From NCBI RefSeq assembly GCF_964355755.1, contig NC_092671.1, forward strand, positions 5,001-69,000: DNA of 64,000 bases. Reading direction: 5' to 3'. The stretch comes from Antedon mediterranea (lineage: Eukaryota; Echinodermata; Crinoidea; Comatulida; Antedonidae). The notes beneath the pieces are model-generated. The model saw only the letters and a program-made list of their open reading frames with translations. It made no database searches and was not told where the DNA came from. Below, piece by piece: positions 1 to 12,100 of the stretch. Numbering within the stretch: the stretch's first letter is position 1; each line of letters starts with the position of its first letter. The translations under genes and the position numbers were made by a program.

Positions 1-91
1 AACTATTATGATACTTCAAAATGACCCACTTTTTTCGAAATCTTTTTTTTTTTTTTTTTTGGAATCAGTCAAAGGGACAATACATCTTTAA
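1..91. mobile_element. Right end of a TTAA-flanked MITE (partial copy)
   Basis: The stretch ending in the 16-bp inverted-repeat end AAGGGACAATACATCT followed by TTAA matches the right end of the full copy at 56643-57192. Both also share the segment beginning 'atgatacttcaaaatgaccc'. The window opens inside this copy, so its left end is not visible. No gene is present in it. Confidence 0.6.
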
Positions 92-179
92 GAAGAGTGA
101 TCATGCTGAAGTATTTGAAATTTTTTTTGTGATCATTGCCAATCAATTTTTGAGATAATTGTTACATTTGATTCTAAAT

Positions 180-1507
180 GATCACCTAATAAGTGAAAAC
201 TGCCTCAATATAAGTTTATTTTTACGACATGTTTCGGGCATAGCCCATCATCAGGTGAAGAGAATTGTAACAAAGGATAACATAAGTCACAAAATTACAT
301 AATAAAACAAATCAGCCAAAAATGTTAACCAACAAAAGGCATAGTAATTTATTTTATTTATTTCATTGTTTAGGACCACAATGGAAATAAGTTTGCCGTC
401 TCGGAACTTTTTTGTGTTTTTATCCTATTGATTTTATATCAGAAATAAATGTTAACTAACAAAAGGCATAGTTATAAAGGCACGCCTCCAAAATCTTTGG
501 AGTACAAAGCAGAAATGGTTGCTTATAAAGCAGGAAATTTAAAACAAAGACAAAAGCTTCAAGTGTGAATAATTGTTAATATGTGAATGTCTCTGGCAAA
601 ATTAATGTTTTAAAAAAGATCTAAATTGTACATTTATGCCGGTAGCGGCAAAAGTGCCAAGCTTTACAATTATTCTTTCTTCTATAATTCTACGAGATGT
701 CTCAGAACCATTACATACCTTAACACCAGAAATTGTACAATCCGAAAGGGAATGCTTATTATTACAAAAATGGGTGGCTACAGGTTACCCGGGAGTTTTT
801 AGTTTAATAGACCTTAAATGTTCTACAAACCTATCACCTAACCTGCGTTTAGTTTCACCAATATATAGCATATTACATTTAGTACATGAAATACAATAAA
901 CTAGATTTCTAGTGGTGCAAGTAATATGATCTGTGATAACATAATTACCAGAAGGTCATTGTTTCGGAGTCTCCAAACAAACGTAGGCCCCAACTATAAT
1001 AAACTGAATTGACTGGTCGACAAACACATAAATTAAAGGGTTTGGTGTCGCCGAAGCTTCCACATTTGTTATATTGTCTACACCCAGCACGAAGCTCAAT
1101 TGTCAACTCACTCGCACAACAACCTGCGCAATGTTTATTTATAGCTAATTTGCATAAAGGTGTAACAAAGAACAATACAGTATGCTCTACTGGACACTGA
1201 TGTATTCACCTTCTGAACAAACATACTATTTTGTTTGAACATGAAACATAATTACATGTGGAACATCTACTTCTATTACATTAGCTTTGTTTTGTAATTT
1301 AGATTTAACTAAAGTGTCTTTAATACTTTGATCTCGTCTGTACGCTATATAATGTATAAGGTACAGTATGTATAATGGCGGACTTAAGGTTGTTTTTTCA
1401 AATGTATTTTGTTCACACTGGACAGTTGCTAGCATACAATCTAATGTTGAACTTGTGGTAGTCATCTTACGGAAAATAGTAATACAGTTTACTATTTGTC
1501 CAACCAA
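180..1507 (-). mobile_element. Penelope-like retroelement remnant (GIY-YIG end)
   Basis: Read on the minus strand, 920 to about 600 encodes a GIY-YIG endonuclease segment. It contains VYCISCTKCNMLYIGETKRR, followed by GDRFVEHLRSIK and a downstream IIEERIIVKLG stretch. Upstream, 1507-1226 carries the typical linker between reverse transcriptase and GIY-YIG (IAYRRDQSIKDTLV), and 1175-945 a cysteine-containing connector. The catalytic reverse transcriptase is missing, and stops and frame changes interrupt the rest, so this is a 5'-truncated dead copy. Downstream of the coding part (255-223) lies a hammerhead-like motif, as expected for Penelope-like elements. The 5' limit is where homology fades, next to the LINE. 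Assignment rests on remembered family motifs. Confidence 0.75.
223..254 (-). ncRNA. Hammerhead-ribozyme-like motif of the Penelope-like element
   Basis: On the minus strand the sequence reads CTGATGA, one extra T, a GGGC/GCCC stem with a TAT loop, GAA, then a 2-bp AC/GT stem III with a five-base loop, then A at the expected cleavage position. This matches the conserved CUGAUGA...GAAA core, apart from the extra base before stem II. No strong stem I is visible. Hammerheads in Penelope-like terminal repeats are established. Activity of this copy is unproven. Confidence 0.45.
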
Positions 1508-1649
1508 ACATTCTGAAATAGTCTACTTTACTTAATCAACCAATTGCTAGACTAGACAAAAGTAAGTTAAAGGATGAAATAAACTGAACGTAAGTTTTAA
1601 ACAGCTTCTACAATCAAATAAAATTAAAATAAGAAGTCGATTGTAAAAA

Positions 1650-2455
1650 ATGAGTGCTACTAGAGCGAAATCTAAACAAATATCTGAAACTACTGAGGCA
1701 ACGCCTATGCCACGCCAGCTTAAAGTTCCCGCGACTACCGACTTGAGGACTGACACGTCATCTTCTGAAATTAAGGCCCTGCGAAAAGATCTAAAAGAGA
1801 TGTTTGTTGATATTAATAAAAAAAATCGAAGATGAAATATCGTCGATCAAATCCAATCAACAAGTACTAATTGAAAGAATAACAAAAGTGGAAGAAACAC
1901 AACGTATTATGGACCAGTCATTGGAATATTACACAACATCCACTACGGAAACTCAAGCGAGTGTAAGTAGATTAAATACACGTATTGACAACATTGAAAC
2001 AGAACTGAAGGAGAAAAATAAGCAAAGAAGGGGATATTCATAGAATGGAAAGATATTCAAGAGGATTTAATTTACGATTTGGAGGAATAAATGAAGATGA
2101 GAACGAAAATACACTAGATAAACTAAATACACTTATAAGCGATAAACTACACTTGAAGGATATTAACATTGAAAACGCCCATAGAACCGGTAAACAGACC
2201 AGAGGAGACCAAAAACCTAGGCAAATAATTGCTAAATTTATCTATAGGCCAGAACGAAACGAGGTTCTTAAGAAGGTAAAGTCACTGAAAAATATAGATT
2301 TTTATGCAATGGAGGACCTTACAGCAGCAGATGCCAAGAAGAAACGTGAGTACCGAGACATAATGTTGAAAGCATACAATGAAGGAAGACATCCTGTATT
2401 TAGAAATGGATCATTATATATAGATGGGAGACTATACCGTGAACCTACAAAGTGA
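1650..2455 (+). pseudogene. LINE ORF1: coiled-coil plus RNA-binding protein (frameshifted)
   Basis: Three consecutive open segments in successive frames (1650-1835, 1804-2043, 2045-2455) read as one ORF1 product. The first gives a basic/serine-rich N-terminus. The second is a heptad-rich coiled coil (IEDEISSIKSNQQVLIERIT and onward). The third begins ERYSRGFNLRFGGI, the usual start of the RRM-like domain of L1/L2-type ORF1 proteins, followed by a basic C-terminal domain (AHRTGKQTRGDQKPRQIIAK). One frame change lies in the A-run at about 1818-1827. The other is near 2030-2043, where the HRMERYSR junction is rejoined. The family role is binding element RNA in a ribonucleoprotein. The protein is not translatable as it stands. 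Confidence 0.7.
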
Positions 2456-2794
2456 CCAGACCACACTCTGTTAGTAAGAAACACACTTATTTAACATGAG
2501 ATGGTATTTATGTAATTTGGACAAAATACTATCCATGTCATGTTATTATACACAGCCCCACATTGCTGTGAACTGTTGCATACAGTGCATTCATATAAGT
2601 TGGGGTTGTTTATAAAATTGTATATTTTGTATTACTACATTCATTAATAAGGGGTCACGGTAAAATAAATAAAATACTTTATGACGGGTAGCTAATGTAC
2701 AGATATAGCAAATAAGGTTATATTTATTATAAAATATTTCTTTTGTCATTAGGCCCTATAATTAACTGATATTTATTTATATTAACGAAATTAT

Positions 2795-5720
2795 ATGTTT
2801 TCAATTCTAAATATTGATCATTTTAATTACGAAGACGAAAATACAACCGCATTTAACTATAAGGAAAACTATTACTTTAGTATTGATACATTTAAATCCA
2901 CGTTCAGTCAAACGTCAACTAATAGTTTTTCTATGTTTGCATTAAATTGTAGAAGTATTGTTAACAAATTTGAAGAATTTAAAAATTATGTACCCTCTCT
3001 CGATTTTGAATTTAATGTACTAGGACTTACTGAAACTTGGCTTTCAAGCAAACATCACCTTGGTTTATATACACTTCCAAACTATACACCTATCTTTAAA
3101 AACAGAGAAACCCAGACAGGGGGGTGTGTAGCATTGTACATACACTCAAATATATCATATCAAATAAGAAATGACTTGTCTGCTATGATAAACGAGGGAG
3201 AGTGCATTATAATTGAATTAAAAAATAATGATAAATCAATTATATGTGGAATAATCTACAGGCCTCCTAAAGCCCATATTCCAACATTTAATAATCAACT
3301 TAGTGAATTAATGCACATGATAAACAATGAAAATAAAAAGGCATACCTAATGGGTGACTTTAACCTAGATCTACAAAAATATAACTGTGACAATAATGTT
3401 CAAACTCACGTAGACAACATGCTAACAGAATCTTTCATTCCACTAGTCAATAAACCCACTCGAATCACAAAAGATACCGCAACAGTAATTGACAATATTT
3501 ATACAAATTATCAGGAATTCCAAAATATTAACACAGGGATATTAGTTAACGACATATCTGACCACTTTGCAGTTTTCTGCATGGATGATTCAGAAAATTA
3601 TTCATTACCACGATCAGAAAAATTTATAATAAAAAGAAGCTATACTGATCAACAAAAACGGCAATTTAGACTTGAATTACAGGGCTATGATTGGCAATAT
3701 GTAACTAACATTGAAAATGCAAATGAATCATATAAACGTTTCTCAGATTCTTTAAAAACAATGATAGATAAGCATTTCCCACTAAAAAGAGTTAGGTTAA
3801 AAGTAAATACAATTAAATCCCCGTGGATAACATATGGAATTCAAAAATCTCTTTGTACCAAAAATAAATTATACATCAAATATAAACAGAAACCAACAGA
3901 TATAAATAAATCTAAATATAAGAAATACAAAAATAAGTTAACATCAATAATAAGAGAAAGAAAAACTACTTATTACAAAAATGAATTTGAAAAGCACAAG
4001 AGTAATATAAAGAAAACATGGGGTGTCATAAACTCATTATTAGGTAGGAAGAAACATCAAGACATGCCTCAAAAAATGAAAATCAACTCCCATCAACTTA
4101 ATGACCCAACATCCATAGCCAATGCGTTTAACACATACTTTATAAATATAGGTGACCAAATGACAGGTGATGATAACCGTAATAGTAACACCGAATATAA
4201 AATACAACATGACATTTTGAATTCAATGTTTTTTAGAGCTGTATCCGAGTCCGATATCATTAAATACATTAATGACTTAAATGTAAATAAGTCAAGTGGT
4301 TGTGATGACATTGGTACCTTTTATATAAACTCGGATATACTGGCTAAACCGTTATCTCATATAATCAATGTATCCCTTCAATCGGGTGTATTTCCTTGTC
4401 AACTAAAAATTGCTAAAACAATTCCTGTGTATAAAAAAGGAGCAAGGGAGAACATAGAAAATTATAGACCGATATCGATATTACCATGTATATCTAAGGT
4501 GTTTGAAAGGGTCGTATATGACCAAACAATCGCTTTTTTGTGTAAATATGAAATGTTACATGAATCTCAATATGGATTCAGGGCAGGTCATTCAACTAAC
4601 CACGCCCTCCTACAAGTCCTTGATAAAATAACAACAGCCGTTGACAACAAGCAATTTATGATTGGCGTATTTTTGGATTTATCCAAGGCGTTCGATTCAA
4701 TAGATCATGAATTATTGCTCACAAAATTGCCCCATTATGGAATAAGAGGCGTGGTTCTTGATTGGTACCGTAGCTACCTTAGAGAAAGACAACAATTCGT
4801 ACAAATTGGGAAGTGTCAGTCTGTAACCAAAATAATAAAACAAGGCGTTCCACAAGGGTCAATCCTTGGACCCCTGCTGTTTTTGATATTCATAAATGAC
4901 ATGTTTTCTGTAAGTAATGTCGTTGATTTAATAATGTTTGCAGATGATACGAATATGTTTTTACAACACAATGATATCGTCACTGCCTTTACAATAATGA
5001 CAAATGAACTAAATAAAATAAAATTGAGAAATGGTGTAAAACTAATAGATTAAATATTAATACAACCAAGACTACGTATATGTTATTTAGTGGAAAGAAT
5101 ACCAACATTGACACATCCCAATTTTTACTTTCAATAAATAGAGTTTCAATAGATAGAGTACCATATACTAAATTTCTCGGTGTCATCATTGATGAGAAAC
5201 TGAACTTTAGACACCATACAAATGCAGTTTCTTGTAAAGCATCCTCAATAATTGGTGCCATGTGTCATATAAAAAATTTAGTATCTACTCAAAAGTGTTA
5301 CTTACCATATGCAAGACACTTATATTACCAGTGTTGACATATGGTGTTATTGTATGGGGTGCGGGAAACAAAGACAATTTGGATCGCCTTCTTTTGCTTC
5401 AGAAAAGAGCTCTTAGGATTATTTGTAAGGTAGACTTTCATCATCCCTCTTCTCAGCTCTTTGTGAAAACGGGCACATTTAATATATTTGATTTATATAA
5501 AAACAGTGTTTTAAATTTTATGTTTAAATACCAAAAAGGACAACTTCCAAAATGTTTTAATTCTTTATTCAGTTTATTTGATAATTATCATACATATAAC
5601 ACTCGAAATAAAGACAATTATTGTATAAAATTAAAATCAACTAATATCGGTCAGCAAAGTATAGCATATACAGGACCTAAGCTATGGAATCAACTTATAA
5701 GAAATATAAGAGAGAGATGA
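2795..5720 (+). pseudogene. LINE ORF2: endonuclease/reverse transcriptase (two frameshifts)
   Basis: The main frame is open from 2795 to 5053 (752 residues). Its N-terminal part is an endonuclease/exonuclease/phosphatase domain, with ALNCRSIVNK, GLTETWLSS, GGCVALYI, IYRPP, GDFNLDL and ISDHFAVF in order. The reverse transcriptase follows, with NYRPISILPCISKVFER, QYGFRAGHST, LDLSKAFDSIDH, QGVPQGSILGPLLFLIFIND and the catalytic FADD box. After 5053 the frame changes to 5080-5337 (TKFLGVIIDEKLNF) and again to 5262-5720, which carries the typical LINE C-terminus YNTRNKDN...YTGPKLWNQL. Order and motifs fit the L2/CR1 branch of the jockey superfamily. All catalytic residues are intact in the first frame. 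Confidence 0.8.
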
Positions 5721-6135
5721 AAATATATCAATATTTAAAAAACTATTACTAAATAAATGCATTAATAGTTATAAAGAAACAATATATCTTTGCGAAAACA
5801 ACATTTGTAAAATATGTCTAACATTAACTGAATTAATTACATTTTCGTATATATTCGGAGACTGTGAAGTATATATATATATATATATTATATTATAGTA
5901 CGTTGTATTTTCGTTCATTTATTTACTACATGAAAACATTTTTGTAATATATTTGTAAATTTATATTTTAAGTTAGGGTGCCACAGATTAAAAGCTTTGC
6001 TTGCTTGTGGTTACCCTGTTTTTCACACTTTATTGTACTTAATTTTATATTTATATTTTTATGAATGTTGTGTGAAAAATAAAAGAATCAATCAGAAATC
6101 AATCAAAAGTTACATAAAATCAAAGCTTAAAATTA

Positions 6136-9100
6136 TTATATTAACTGATGATCTTTTAAGTATTTTTTAAGGACTTGTTCAGCTTCAATTTTGCCAGCCA
6201 TTTTATTTGCTTTTCCTTGAAACAGTCCATTTTTTAACACACCTTTGCCATCCAGCAGTTCAGATATCCTGTTTGGATAAAAGTACAGTATTCATATACA
6301 GAATAAAAGGGTTTACTACTTAGAAACTGACTGAACAACATGTTTAACAAAAGTTTTAAAACAGTTAAGTACAAGAAAAATCAAGAAAACACTTCCAATG
6401 AAATGTACTAATAAATAGGTATGGCAATAAAGAATCACTAAAGCACACTACATTTAAATAACTAGATGGTACGCTCGCTTCGCTCGCGTACCATCTAGTT
6501 CGTGCCCACAGATGGTTCTCGAATACATAGTAATTTCAGCGTAAAAAAAATGGCGATTTTAAATGTACGTACGGCAGGACTATAAAACATTGTCGTTTAC
6601 AGAAACAAATAGACACAATGATTTATGTAGTCAACCACAATTAGCACCTAGAAACTTGTCACAAAATGAGTTCAAATTTGTTATTTGTACTCATTTAAAC
6701 AAACCCAATTTTGTATCTATTAGAGTTTAGGGTTTTGTATCTAACATTAGAGTTGAGCGGTGGGGATGAGGATAGGTACAAAAAGGAAAATTTTTTTAAT
6801 ATATTCTTTATAATAAATTATTCTTTATATTTCTTTATTATCCACTCAGTAACGAAATATTTTTTTATAGGCCTATAAATAATATACCACTAAATAGAGT
6901 AAAACATTTCCGATTTAATACTTTATTAAAACTGTCACTGTCTCATGGTCGATTGAAATAGTAAAGTACCTTTAAAGACCACTAATACGTTTATATTTTT
7001 GTAATTATTAATTAATACAAATGTTGAGAAACAACTGACAGTATTAAAGTATTATATTATTATGTGTTTATAATCTAAAAGTAGGGGCTACCCACACTCA
7101 CAGTGATAAAGTTTATTAGTATATTTGTTTATATTATATCTAACAGTACCAACACACTTTTGATTCAAATGGCGATCAAACGTGGTTAATACCTATTTGC
7201 AGTATTGTATAGCATTACAATACTATTTCTGTTTATTCTCCAAGGGTCTATAAATTTACCTACTTGTGTTAAACCATGGAGGTATGCAAGTATGGTTAAA
7301 CCAAATAATTTGGAATGTTCCATTCATTGCAAATCAATACATTTGTATAAACGTATATTAAATCTATCAAAATAGTATTTTTTAAAGAAAATCGGCCTGT
7401 CTTCAACATTATGATGCTGTACTCGAGCTGTTCAACCGGTTTTCAGCCATTAAAAACAATTATCGTAGGAGGAGATAGGAAAATGCGAAGCATCTTCGTA
7501 TTATTGTATGCGGGTATTTTTCACGATGGACATGCATTAGACAGTGTATACCACGATCGGAAAACACCCCTATTTGGGGCAAATCGTTGAACCTAAATTC
7601 GTTTTAATTGTCAATAACTAATTATCTGACTCAATTTAATTAGTAAACAGGGTTACATCAGGTGGTTAAAATCAGTACCGAAAGTACGAACCAACTTTAT
7701 TATACCATCGAGTAAACATTCTAGAAGTAACGCGCGATTTACCGAATTTTGCCCTTACGTAAATTTATATATAGATACAATACTGTGTTGCCATTATAAT
7801 TATTCTTACTTTGGTGCTAGAACTTCTATGGCTGCTGGTGGTGCTGTTAAAAGATAAACCCCAGAAAGTTTCTCGTCGCCTCCAGTCAGAAACATCGACT
7901 GTGCCTAAGAAATAAACATGTGTTAGGATTAGGATAATACGTAAAACAGTATTTTCATTGTGCCTAAGAAATAAACATAACAAAACATAAGATGATAGTG
8001 TGATGACCTAAAATCAAACACACAGATTTCTGTTAATTTTAGTTTTGACAACATAAGATGATAGTGTGATGACCTAAGATCAAACACACATATTTCTCAA
8101 CAAAATGTCACACACTCTTGTTCAAGTTTTAAGAATTTTACACAGCAGGTGACAATTTGTTTGTCTTGTTGTCAGATAGACGTTTACACTACAGTTACTA
8201 ACCTTATCTCCAATTGCCTTTGCTACCATGTAAAGAAACTCCATATTTGCTTCTTTTTCATATTTTACAAAGACTGGTTCTCTTTCTTTTCTCTGTAAAT
8301 AAATCTCTGCTTGCATATTTGCAGCTAGTTTTAGTAATCTTGAGGATGTCTATAAATAATAAATTAAAAAAATGTTTTTATTATTATATTATATTACAAA
8401 CATATAAATTTAAACTGTAATTGTAATTTCTTTATTAGGTCTTATTTTGCCAAATTAAAGTTTTTTTTTAAATGTTAATAAATGCACTAATAAATGTAAA
8501 GTTTGCTTAAGTACTTGTGAACTATTTAATTACAATTTGAGCTCTATAAATAATATATCAGTAACTCTTTCCTGGTAATACAGGTTTTCCATGAACCAAC
8601 CTTATTCATATCCTTTACATTTTTCTTAAGTTTTTCTACAGCACAGATCTGCTCCTCATGAGTACACCTTTCAAAGAGAATAATCAAGTACTTTTAGCAT
8701 AATGACATTTTTTTAAATACAAGAAATGTCATGGCTATAAATAATTTATAATCTCTAATACTTACTTAACATGACAGGGTATTACAAAAAAGACATTATA
8801 CTGTAAAATTTATTTATTCTACAAGGACACCTGCAACTTACTTACTTAAGTAGGTTTGTGACTGCCTTTTCTGTCTGATATGATGTTCCAAGGTATTTTA
8901 AAAGACGATCACCGGCAACAAATACAATATTTGACTTTCCCTTTTTAGCTTTTGTTAATCCTAATAACTTGATCGACTAAAACAAAGTATAAAATTAAAT
9001 GTGTTTTACTATGCTATTTGCGATGATTTTTTAACAAGGTTATAGGAAATCTGTGTGTTTCTCAATAGTACATAAATTGTTCACTGCAATGAGAAAAGTA

Positions 9101-12100
9101 CAGTAATACTATTTTTATTTCTGCCATGTGGCTTTGCTGGAAGCTTTTATGAGCACATAGCCTTACAAATACAGTTCCTTCCCAAAAATGACAACAGTAT
9201 TACTTCGATATACAGTTGACATACAGTACCTGAAGGTGGCTTAGATTTGAGACATGAGTTCCACAACACATATTAGAGTCAATGCCCTCAATCTCAACAA
9301 CTCTTACAGGTCCAACATGATCAGCTGGAAGACCCCGTGTCCGTATCTAACAAGAAAGCACTACCATTTATTTTAGGAAGATATTCATACTACAGTATTA
9401 TAACCAACCAAAACTCTCTAGTTGCTATTAAAACAAATCTATTTTTAATCTATGAAGAGCCAACATTCCCCACTATGACAATTAAAAAACATTCTAATAG
9501 CATACCAACAACAACAGCTAGAAAGAAAAGTGTCTTACCTTTTTCATTTCATCTGTTTCCGGCTCCAGAACGTGCACATTAACAGGAATTGAATTTCTAA
9601 TCTGTTCATTAACAACAGATTCAATATGAAATAGTTCATCATCAGTTACTTTAGGAGTATTCAATTCAATTGTAGACACTTTCTCTCCTAAGTTCCTTCA
9701 AAATAATTAAAAATACTGTATGTAAATAAATAAATAAATAAAGCTACGCAAACACATGTCTGACACAATTTGGGACTTTCTTCCTCATTCTCATCTCTAA
9801 ATAATATTCGCCAAATAAATAACATTTTAAAAATGTGTAACTTTTTATTAAATTTTTACTTTTATTATATTAACTTAACATTTTATAATTCTAAGAGTTT
9901 TAATATTGTTTTCAATTTGTACATTATTGTGATGATGTAATCCAATCCTTCTTTTGTTAATTGCCCCATGAGGGATGGATAAACAATATACTGTTATAAA
10001 AAAATACAAAATGAAATATTGATACTATCTTTACAGTAGTTACATATTCAAAATATACAAGACATTATATTAAAACATTTTATAATGACTCTAAATGTGA
10101 ATAATATAAGACCAATTGAGTCCAGTGGCCAAGTTATAACGGAGGATAGCCATAAATGGCACATGTTGAAGGTAATATGTGCATATTTGCCTTTTTTCCT
10201 AATTGTTGGAAATCATTGTAAATGCAATATGTGTTATATTTTTTTTATACCCAAATAAAATAAATAAATCTAAAAGTCTTTCCAGAAGGCTATGTGTGCC
10301 TATCTGGCTTGTGCCAGATGTAGAGGTCCAACCATTCTCTATCGTGGATATGAATATATTTTGTTACTACTAATCAGGACGTGCGTTTTTCATCGCTCTT
10401 TATTAAAAATGGTTCTTACCATAATTATAATACAAGATCTAAAGACAAAATGAGACTCAGAAAATGTAATCGTACTTCTACTAGTTTTACTGTGTCATGT
10501 GTGGGACCCAAATTGTGGAATGACTTGAATTACGAACTACAAAGTACCAAATCAATATATATATTTAAATCATTGTTTAAAGAACATTTATTATCATTTT
10601 ACAAATTTTAAAAATAATACTTGTTGCAGGATTTAGCTTTTTTTATTATTTATGTTTTAGTTTTTTAGGCTAGTTAGGGACATAGGGGGACACAACTAAT
10701 CAAGCTCTTTTGAGTTTTTATGTGTTTCCTTTTCATCTTTTTTATGTTCTCATATATTGTTGTTGTATATTTTCATGATTGAGGTCGAGGATGAATAAAG
10801 AATATTTGAATTTGAATTTGAATTTGAAAGATGTTGTATGTATGCGACACTGACAAGCTATTACCTTGTTTGCTAAAAATTTATTATATATTCTTGTCCT
10901 TTGATTGGACAATTGTGGGTCACATGGCATTTGATTAAACAGACTATTAAACGATGTAATACCTTTTTTTCAGCTTTTTTGTATGAAAACAAATTTTCAT
11001 GCACATACAAAAAAAATTCTGAAGGGCAACTGAATGGCGCTGCTTTTGTATGATTTTGATTTAATTAATGGGAACAACTCTACAAGACGTGGAATCGTTG
11101 GAAAAAAAGCATTAGCCTAGATCAGTTTATGGGTGGCCTGCCGATTTTATTGCACTCATTATTGTATTCATTTTATTGTATAATAATATAGAACACACCA
11201 ATCAATTATGTTCACTGAAATAAAAACGTATGTCCTGTTTTATCCTGGTACTGTAATTGCTAAATCTTTCAAGCATTTGGGAATGTATCATATATCATTT
11301 TTTTTACAGTAAAAAAATGCTCTCCGGTAAGTTACTATTATAGAGGAACAACAAAATAATTGTATTACTCAACCAAAAATAATCCTGATGACTTACCATG
11401 ATGTTGTAGGCCAAGAATACAAACGCTCTGCTATAGCAGTCACTAGATGCTGGCCTATAAATATAACAAAAAAGTGCTGATGTCGTACCCTCTTTAAATT
11501 TTTTTAAATACAGTAAATAAGTTTCATGTAAACCGGCCATGGTGAGTTTCAATTGATTTATTTCTTCTTTTATAGTAAACACTGTTTTACATATTTAGAT
11601 TATTGCTGTTCAGTTTTTGAAGGCCTTCAGGTGCATATTTTAGGCAGCTTGAAACATCCAAAAATATGCGAGAAGGATTGCCTTGTTCTTGTAGGATTTG
11701 AGGATTGTCCTAATTCCTCTATGCTGTTTAATTTATGCCCTACCTAGGAGGGTGTGTTGAAGATTTGAGGATTGTCCTTCCTCTATGCCGTTTAATTTAT
11801 GCCCTCTGGCAGTCAGGGGGAGGTTGTGTGAAAGATTTGATGATTGTCCTTCCTCTATGCCGTTTAATTTATGCCCTCTGGCAGTCAGGAGGAGGGTGTG
11901 TGGAAGATTTGAGGATTTTCCTTCTTCTATACCATTTAATTTATGCCCTCTGGCAGTCAGGAGGAGGGTGTGTGGAAGATTTGAGGATTGTCCTTCCTCT
12001 ACGCCGTTTAATTTATGCCCTCTGGCAGTCAGGAGGAGGGTGTGTGGAAGATTTGAGGATTGTCCTTCCTCTATGCCGTTTAATTTATGCCCTCTGGCAG

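Larger units (their letters stand above)
1546..6108 (+). mobile_element. Near full-length LINE (L2/CR1-like) with ORF1 and ORF2
   Basis: A non-LTR retrotransposon read on the plus strand. ORF1 (1650-2455) encodes a coiled-coil/RNA-binding protein. ORF2 (2795-5720) encodes an apurinic-type endonuclease and a reverse transcriptase. An AT-rich 3' UTR of about 390 bp follows, with AATAAA-like signals near 6079 and a short tail of repeated 'aatcaatcag/aaatcaatca' at about 6087-6108. The 5' boundary is approximate, since only the start of ORF1 and the edge of the Penelope-like remnant limit it. ORF1 and ORF2 each need two frame changes, so this copy is inactive, but few lesions suggest it is fairly young. 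It lies just downstream of AARSD1, in the opposite orientation. Confidence 0.85.
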
